Assembly (NCBI RefSeq): GCF_016741935.1
Contig: NZ_JAERRG010000017.1
Location: 124,001-188,000 of the forward strand
Direction: 5' to 3'
DNA: 64,000 bases
Source: Streptomyces endocoffeicus
GTDB lineage: Bacteria > Actinomycetota > Actinomycetes > Streptomycetales > Streptomycetaceae
The translations under genes and the position numbers were made by a program. Positions 58,866 to 64,000 of this stretch are shown piece after piece (within the stretch, counting starts at the first letter, position 1; each line of letters opens with the position of its first letter). The notes below the pieces were generated by a model. The model made no database searches, was not told where the DNA came from, and saw only the letters and a program-made list of their open reading frames with translations.

Positions 58866-58915
58866 CCGTAAGGGGGCCGGACCGCCGCGCCGACGGCGAT
58901 CCGGCCCCCTTACGG
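58866..58915. terminator. Bidirectional terminator after moeZ
   Basis: A perfect 16-bp stem (58866-58881 with 58900-58915) whose ends are CCGTAAGG and CCTTACGG, in the gap between convergent genes. GGCCCCCTTACGGCTG occurs twice (58903 and 58924), the second copy immediately beyond the stop of the minus-strand hydrolase. Confidence 0.9.
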
Positions 58916-58950
58916 CTGTCGTCGGCCCCCTTACGGCTGCCGCGAGAGCC

Positions 58951-60555
58951 TCAGCGGCAGGTCTTGCCGCCCGCGGGCACCTTCCCGTCCAGCAGATAGG
59001 CGTTCACGGTCTTCGTCATACAGGCGTTGCCGCTGTTGTACGCGCCATGGCCCTGGCCCTTGTAGGTGACCTCGACGCCCACGCCCTTGCCCAGCTCCTG
59101 GACCATCTTCCGGGCCCCCTCGTACGGGGTGGCCGGGTCTCCGGTGTTGCCGACCACGAGGATCGGCGCCGAGCCCTCGGCGCTGACGTCCGGGGTGTCC
59201 GTGGTGCCGTCCACCGGCCAGCCGGTGCAGCCGAGCATGCCCCAGGCCAGATACTCGCCGAAGACCGGTGACGCCTTACGGAAGCGCGGCAGCTGGGCCT
59301 TCACATCGGTCACCGTGTAACGCTGCCTGTCGTCCACGCAGTTGATGGCCGCGTTGGCGGCGTTGATGTTGCTGTAGTGGCCGTTCTCGTCGCGGCCGGA
59401 CATCGAATCGGCCATCGCGAGCAGCATGTTGCCCTCCTCGAGCTGTATCGCCTCCTGCAGCCCGAGCGTCAGGTACTTCCAGCTCTCCTTGTCGTAGAGC
59501 GCGGCGGCGATACCGCCCAGCGCCCCGTCCTGGGTGAGCTTGCGGCCGCTCTCGGTGGACAGCGGCTTCTTGTCGAGCTTCTTCAGGAAGGCCGCGATCC
59601 GGCCGGCGCCCGCCGCCGGGTCGCCGCCGGTCGGGCAGGCCGTGCCCTTCTTGGCGCAGTCCTCGAGGTAGTTGTCGAGCGCGAGCTGGAAGCCCTTCGC
59701 CTGGCCGTAGGAGCCCTGCTCGGGGTCCTCGGTGGGGTCGACCACGGCGTCCAGGACCGCGCGTCCCACCCGCTTCGGGTACAGATGGGCGTAGACGCCG
59801 CCGAGTTCGGTGCCGTAGGAGATGCCGAAGTACGACAGCTTGTCGTCGCCCAGCACCTGCCGCATGAGGTCCATGTCACGCGCGGCGCTCACGGTGTCCA
59901 CATGTCCGAGCACCTTGCCGGAACGCTTCTCACAGCCCTTGATGAACGCCTTCGAGTCCGCCATCGCGGTCTTGACCTCGGCGTCGTCGTCCGGCGTGCT
60001 GTCCACGGCGTCCGAGGCGTCGATCTCCGCGTCGCTCTGGCACCGCACCCCGGCGCTCTCGCCGACCCCGCGCGGATCGAAGCTCACCAGGTCATAGCGT
60101 GAGCGCAGGGTGTCGTAGGCGGAGGCGAAACCGGGCAGCGAGGAGACACCGGAGCCGCCGGGTCCGCCGAAATTGAACACCAGGGAGCCGATGCGCTTGC
60201 CCGATCCGGTGGCCTTGGCGCGGATCATGGCCAGATCGATCGTTTCGCCTCTGGGCTTCGCGTAGTCCAGCGGCGCCTTGAGAGTGGCGCATTCCCACTC
60301 GCTTCCCGGCTTCTCACCGGTGCCCTGCATCGCGGTCGGGGCGGGACAGGACGACCAGTTGAGCTTCTGACCCGTGAGCGAGCCCGGCAGCCCGGAGTCC
60401 GAAGGCGCGGCCGGGGCCGACGCCGAGGGCTCGGACGACGCCTTGCCCTGCTCGTTTCCCCCGTCGTCGTCGCAGCCCGCGACGGCGAGGAGGGTGACCA
60501 TGGCGGTCATGGAGACCAGCGCCCTGGTCCGTATGGTGCGTGAGGAACTCGGCAT
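58951..60555 (-). CDS. Secreted lipoprotein tripeptidyl aminopeptidase-like hydrolase (SlpD/SlpE type)
   Basis: 534 aa. Signal peptide with lipobox LLAVAGC (Cys about 28). The alpha/beta-hydrolase N-half has FNFGGPGGSGVSSLPGFA, SFDPRGVGES and the nucleophile motif FGISYGTELGG; a lid domain follows; the C-terminal TAP-like domain has LVVGNTGDPATPYEGA and the His in GQGHGAYNSGNAC. It should cleave tripeptides or peptides from proteins outside the cell. Similar in length and sequence to its downstream-encoded paralogue. Confidence 0.92.
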   Translation of the reverse strand: MPSSSRTIRTRALVSMTAMVTLLAVAGCDDDGGNEQGKASSEPSASAPAAPSDSGLPGSLTGQKLNWSSCPAPTAMQGTGEKPGSEWECATLKAPLDYAKPRGETIDLAMIRAKATGSGKRIGSLVFNFGGPGGSGVSSLPGFASAYDTLRSRYDLVSFDPRGVGESAGVRCQSDAEIDASDAVDSTPDDDAEVKTAMADSKAFIKGCEKRSGKVLGHVDTVSAARDMDLMRQVLGDDKLSYFGISYGTELGGVYAHLYPKRVGRAVLDAVVDPTEDPEQGSYGQAKGFQLALDNYLEDCAKKGTACPTGGDPAAGAGRIAAFLKKLDKKPLSTESGRKLTQDGALGGIAAALYDKESWKYLTLGLQEAIQLEEGNMLLAMADSMSGRDENGHYSNINAANAAINCVDDRQRYTVTDVKAQLPRFRKASPVFGEYLAWGMLGCTGWPVDGTTDTPDVSAEGSAPILVVGNTGDPATPYEGARKMVQELGKGVGVEVTYKGQGHGAYNSGNACMTKTVNAYLLDGKVPAGGKTCR

Positions 60556-60666
60556 ATCCGGAGATCCTATGAGGAGGCGGGGACGGAATCGCCTGTGGTT
60601 CTTCTCAAAGCCATCACGATTCGTGAGGTCGGCCGGGGTGCGGCGGGTCTGGGCGCGGCCCCGGCC

Positions 60667-62175
60667 CTAGGTGCAGACCTTCCCCTTCGGAGGCACCGTG
60701 CCCCGCAGCAGATAGGCGTTGACCGTCTTCCGGACACAGGCGTTGCCGCTGTCGTACGCCCCATGGCCCTCGCCCTTGTAGGTGAGCTGGACGCCGACCC
60801 CGGGGCCCAACTCCTTCGCCATCCGCGCGGCACCCTCGTACGGGGTCGCCGGGTCACCGGTGTTGCCGACGACCAGGATCGGCGCGGCCCCCTTGGCGCT
60901 CACGTCGGGCGTGGTCCAGGCGCCGCGGACCGGCCAGTCGGTGCACTGGGTCAGGCCCCACGCCATCATGTCGCCGAAGACGGGGGAGACCTTACGGAAG
61001 GTGGGCAGCTTCCGCTCGATGTCCGGGACCGTATAGCGCTGCTTGAAGTCGGCGCAGGTGATGGCGGTAAGGGCGGACTGGAGGGTGCTGTAGCGGCCGT
61101 CCGGGCCGCGTCCGTTCATGGCGTCCCCCAGGGCCAGCAGGATCCTGCCGTCGCCCTGCTGGGCGGCGGCGATCCCCTGGGTGAGGTACTGCCAGTACTC
61201 CCGCGAGTACAGGGATTGCGCGATGCCGCCGTCGGCCAGGGACTCGGTCAGCTTCCGGCCGCCGTAGCCGCGCACCGGACGGCTGTCGAGCCGCTTCAGC
61301 AGCGTGCGGATCCGGTTCTGGGTGGGGCAGCTGTAGACGCTGGTCCTGGTACACGCCTTCAGATAGTCGTCGAGGGCGCGCTGGAACCCCTTGGCCTGGC
61401 CGAGCGCGCCCTGTTCGGGCGTCTGCATGGGGTCCACGACCCCGTCGAAGAGGGCGCGTCCCACCTGCTTCGGGTACAGATGGGCGTAGACGCCGCCGAG
61501 TTCGGTGCCGTAGGAGACGCCGAAGTAGTGCATCTTCTTGTCGCCGAGGACGCGTCGCATGAGGTCCATGTCACGGGCGGCGTTGGTGGTGCCGACGTAC
61601 GGCAGGATCGTGCCGGAGTTCTTCTCGCATCCGCCGGCGTAGGTCTTGACCCGGCGGACCAGGCTCTTCACCTCGGCGCTGTCGTTCGGGGTGGAGTCGG
61701 CGGCGTAGTAGGCGTCGAGCTGCCGGTCCGGGAGGCAGCGCACCCCGCTGCTGCGGCCGACCCCGCGCGGATCGAAGCTGACCAGGTCGTAGCGGGTGCG
61801 CAGTTGCTTGTAGCTGCCCGCGAGCGCCGGGAGGGTGGCCACGCCCGAGCCGCCGGGGCCGCCGAAGTTGAAGATGAGCGAGCCGATCCGGTGGCGCCGG
61901 TCGGTGGCCTTGGCGCGGATCATGGCGATGCCGATGGTCTTGCCGTGCGGCTTGCGGTAGTCCAGCGGCACATGGAGCGTCGCGCACTCCCACTCCCCGC
62001 CCGGCGCCTTGGTGGCGGTCGCGTCCTGGCTCGAGGAGGGGGCGGGGCAGCCGGCCCAGTCCAGCTTCTGGTGGGCCGAGGTGTCCGGCCGTCCGCCGTC
62101 GCCACCGCATCCGGTGGCCAGGGCGGTCAGCAGCAGAGCGGCGGACAGCGCACCGAGGCGCAGAGGTCGGGACAC
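60667..62175 (-). CDS. Paralogous lipoprotein tripeptidyl aminopeptidase-like hydrolase
   Basis: 502 aa from a GTG with GGGAGAG; a 51-codon in-frame extension is rejected because the lipoprotein signal starts here (MSRPLRLGALSAALLLTALA, lipobox LATGCGG). Same architecture and motifs as its neighbour: FNFGGPGGSGVATLPALA, FGVSYGTELGG, LVVGNTGDPATPYEGA, GEGHGAYDSGNAC. The two genes lie 111 bp apart on the same strand and look like a tandem duplication that has diverged substantially. Confidence 0.92.
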   Translation of the reverse strand: MSRPLRLGALSAALLLTALATGCGGDGGRPDTSAHQKLDWAGCPAPSSSQDATATKAPGGEWECATLHVPLDYRKPHGKTIGIAMIRAKATDRRHRIGSLIFNFGGPGGSGVATLPALAGSYKQLRTRYDLVSFDPRGVGRSSGVRCLPDRQLDAYYAADSTPNDSAEVKSLVRRVKTYAGGCEKNSGTILPYVGTTNAARDMDLMRRVLGDKKMHYFGVSYGTELGGVYAHLYPKQVGRALFDGVVDPMQTPEQGALGQAKGFQRALDDYLKACTRTSVYSCPTQNRIRTLLKRLDSRPVRGYGGRKLTESLADGGIAQSLYSREYWQYLTQGIAAAQQGDGRILLALGDAMNGRGPDGRYSTLQSALTAITCADFKQRYTVPDIERKLPTFRKVSPVFGDMMAWGLTQCTDWPVRGAWTTPDVSAKGAAPILVVGNTGDPATPYEGAARMAKELGPGVGVQLTYKGEGHGAYDSGNACVRKTVNAYLLRGTVPPKGKVCT

Positions 62176-62299
62176 GGCGGCTCTCCCATGGGTGGGGGTA
62201 CCGCCATCGTGAGGTCCGTGGCCGCCACACGCGCGCACAGCGGGGGCGTACGGGTGAGGGGAGGCTGGGTGTCCGGGTGCCTGCGGGAGGGCTCCAGCG

Positions 62300-62433
62300 G
62301 GGCCTCTACGGGCGCTACGGCGCCTCATCGCGGGCGAGCCCTACAAGCGCCTTAGCGCCCTTTCGCGGGCGGGCAACGGCGCTACAGCGCCCTTGCACGG
62401 GCGAGCACGGGCGCTACAGCGCCCCTTTGCGGG
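62300..62433. repeat. Four diverged ~32-bp repeats at the flippase gene end
   Basis: The last codons and stop (minus strand GGGGCGCTGTAG) recur downstream: CTA triplets at 62414, 62382, 62351-62354 (as TTA) and 62315, each within a GGCGCTACAGCGCC-like palindrome followed by a CGGGCG block. Every unit is itself a small hairpin, so the array probably also terminates transcription. Confidence 0.85.
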
Positions 62434-64000
62434 TGAGGTGGGTGAAGGCCACCCAGCCGGGCAGCACCGGCAGCCAGAAGACCATCAGCCGGAAGAGCAG
62501 CACCGCGGGCGCCGCCGTCTCGTACGGCAGCCCGGCGAAGGTCAGACCCGCGATCAGGGCGGCCTCGACCGCGCCCACACCGCCGGGGGTGGGCGCCGCC
62601 GACCCCAGGGCGTTGCCCGCGAGGAAGACGACGGCGATGCTCGCGTAGCTCAGCTCACCGCCGAACGCCCGGATCGCGGAGTCGAGGCACATCACGTTCG
62701 CGGCGGTCAGCAGCAGGGTGCCGCCGATGCCGGCGAGCAGCTTCTTGGGCCGCTGGAGCACGTCCAGCATGCGCGGGACGACGCCCGCGAACAGCGACCG
62801 AACCCGGGTGGACACGAACTTCCGCAGCACCGGAATGGCGGTCACCACCAGCACCAGGACGGCGGCCGTCAGCAGCCCGGCGATCACTGTCCGGGACGGC
62901 GAGAGCGCCGGGGTGCGCTCGGTGCCGGTGATGTAGCCGAAGGTCAGCAGCAGCACGATATGGCTGGCGAGCCCGAACAGCTGGGAGGCGCCCACACTGG
63001 CCACCGCGAGTCCCGGCCGCACCCCCGCGCGCTGGAGGAAGCGGGTGTTGAGGGCGACCCCGCCGACCGCCGCGGGCGCCACCAGCTTCACGAACGAGGC
63101 GGCCACCTGCGCCAGCACCGTCCGCCCGAGGGGCACCTTCTCCGGGACGAAGCCGAGCAGGCTCAGCGCCGCGGCCAGATAGGTGAGCGCGGAGAAGACG
63201 AGCGCGAAGATGACCCAGATCCAGTTGGCCTCGCCGACCAGGGCGCCCAGCTTGAGATGGGTGAACTGGGACAGCAGGAAGTACGCGGCGAAGGCCCCCG
63301 CGCAGAAGCTGACCAGGGTGCGCGGCTTGATGCGCTCCAGCCGTTCGGGCTGTATCGGAGCCTGGGGCCTCACCAGCAGCACCTGCTGCCGGATCTGGGA
63401 GAGCAGATCCTCCTCGCGGGCGTCCTCCAGGGCCTCCTCGATGGCGCGCTTCTCCGCCTGCTTCTCGGCCTTGGCCGTCTTACGGTCGCCGGCGGCCGCC
63501 TCCGGACCCCCGGCGGCCTCCTGTGCCTCTCTCGCCTCGGCCTCCCGGGCCTCCTTGGCCTCCTTGGCGGCGTGGGACGCCTCCAGGACGGCCTCCCGGT
63601 GGCGCTGGGCGCGCTCGCGCGCGAGCTGGCGCAGGGTCGCGCGGGTGCCCCGGCCGAGCGCCAGGGGCTGCAGCAGCGGAAGGCTGCCGGCGACCGCGTC
63701 CGGGCCGAGGACCTCCACCGCGGCGGCCACGGAGCGCTCGGCGCCCACCCGCAGGCCCAGGGTGGTCAGCAGCTGTGCGATGTCCATCCGCAGCACCACG
63801 TCACCGGCCGCGATCTCGCCGCTGCGCAGATCGGTCAGGAAGACCGTGCCGTTGCGGTCGATGAGCAGGGCGTCGCTGTCCAGCCGCCGGTGGGCGATCC
63901 GCCGCGACTGGAGCGCCTGGACCTGGTGCCAGGCCTCGGCCAGCAGTTCGTCGGTGATCGCCTCGTCCGGCAGGGCGTGCAGCGGTCGGCCGCCGACGTG
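62414..64000 (-). CDS. Kinase-like plus lysylphosphatidylglycerol-synthase-type flippase domain protein (partial)
   Basis: 528 codons visible; the reading frame is open to the right edge, so the start lies outside the window. The visible N-part has RIAHRRLDSDALLID and VFLTDLRSGEI, matching the catalytic and metal loops of an atypical kinase fold. A charged Ala/Glu coiled coil (HAAKEAKEAREAEAREAQEA) separates it from eight transmembrane helices of the YbhN/MprF-flippase (UPF0104) family, with VKLVAPAAVGGVALNTRFLQ, and AAPTPGGVGAVEAAL. Such proteins may move or sense a lipid precursor; substrate unknown. Confidence 0.88.
   Translation of the reverse strand, partial: HVGGRPLHALPDEAITDELLAEAWHQVQALQSRRIAHRRLDSDALLIDRNGTVFLTDLRSGEIAAGDVVLRMDIAQLLTTLGLRVGAERSVAAAVEVLGPDAVAGSLPLLQPLALGRGTRATLRQLARERAQRHREAVLEASHAAKEAKEAREAEAREAQEAAGGPEAAAGDRKTAKAEKQAEKRAIEEALEDAREEDLLSQIRQQVLLVRPQAPIQPERLERIKPRTLVSFCAGAFAAYFLLSQFTHLKLGALVGEANWIWVIFALVFSALTYLAAALSLLGFVPEKVPLGRTVLAQVAASFVKLVAPAAVGGVALNTRFLQRAGVRPGLAVASVGASQLFGLASHIVLLLTFGYITGTERTPALSPSRTVIAGLLTAAVLVLVVTAIPVLRKFVSTRVRSLFAGVVPRMLDVLQRPKKLLAGIGGTLLLTAANVMCLDSAIRAFGGELSYASIAVVFLAGNALGSAAPTPGGVGAVEAALIAGLTFAGLPYETAAPAVLLFRLMVFWLPVLPGWVAFTHLTRKGAL

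Noticed and set aside
9717..60997. CCTTACGG as a systematic base-calling error of CCGTACGG
   Set aside because: At several places the encoded residues (Leu-Thr in the EamA and spherulin-like proteins, Arg-Lys in DUF3107 and both hydrolases) are the ones expected for the families, so the bases appear genuine.
1..64000. tRNA, rRNA, transposase, integrase or biosynthetic gene cluster
   Set aside because: None could be recognised on either strand.

Overview
The window is chromosomal DNA of a Streptomyces species or a very close relative. The evidence is the very high G+C content, extreme third-position bias, frequent GTG/TTG starts, mycothiol biosynthesis (mshB), a DUF6113/DUF6758/DUF3107/DUF3117/DUF3152 gene complement and many 4-bp start/stop overlaps. 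I see no rRNA, tRNA, CRISPR array, prophage, transposase or secondary-metabolite cluster. About 53 protein genes fill nearly all of the sequence.

Layout. 1-7.8 kb: a polytopic membrane protein, a secreted-type S9 peptidase, a tiny membrane protein, then mshB, a DUF6113 membrane protein and a large YoaR-like peptidoglycan-binding-domain membrane protein. 8-12 kb: an ABC-2 exporter (ATPase and permease) followed by its probable DesK/DesR-type two-component system. 12-19 kb: a transglutaminase-like protein, a GNAT acetyltransferase, the 7Fe ferredoxin fdxA, two diaminopimelate-pathway genes (dapC and dapE) and two exported proteins. 19.5-33 kb: a LOG-family hydrolase, a divergent dihydropteroate synthase (folP2 type), a DivIVA-domain protein, tag, an enoyl-CoA hydratase and DUF3117; then the envelope-stress block of O-methyltransferase, sigE, its zinc anti-sigma factor, an HtrA protease and tatB; then mrp, a DUF1003 protein and an MgtE-N/CBS protein. 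From memory, the order mshB-fdxA-dapC-dapE-LOG-folP2-tag-DUF3117-OMT-sigE-rseA-htrA-tatB-mrp follows the Mycobacterium tuberculosis Rv1170-Rv1232c interval. 33-43 kb: a lipoprotein, an EamA transporter, CorA, a SUFU-domain protein, DUF6758, PHP, MarC, NYN and hydrolase genes. 43-59 kb: a DEAD-box helicase, a ferritin-like protein, DUF3107, TetR, an alpha/beta hydrolase, a DUF3152 metalloprotease and moeZ, again parallel to Rv3211-Rv3206c. In this window a four-gene cassette is wedged between the DUF3152 gene and moeZ: a PelF-like glycosyltransferase, an 8-TM protein, a sugar-nucleotide epimerase and a spherulin-4/GH135-like protein. It looks like a small amino-polysaccharide pathway. 59-64 kb: two tandem tripeptidyl-aminopeptidase-like lipoproteins and a kinase/flippase membrane protein that runs off the right edge.

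Non-coding structure is the most unusual part. (1) At least a dozen genes carry short tandem arrays (10-32 bp units, 2-7 diverged copies) that start in the last codons or in the stop codon itself and run into the intergenic space, so the stop triplet is repeated. (2) The octamer CCTTACGG/CCGTAAGG occurs about 31 times, where roughly 2 are expected from base composition. It occurs in all frames, on both strands and in non-coding DNA, and mostly to the right of 34 kb. (3) Two families of intergenic repeat are present as pairs. (4) Eight genes have a -10-like TANNNT exactly 6-7 nt before the start codon, which predicts leaderless mRNAs. (5) A solitary sequence closely resembling a type I-E CRISPR repeat lies just upstream of moeZ.
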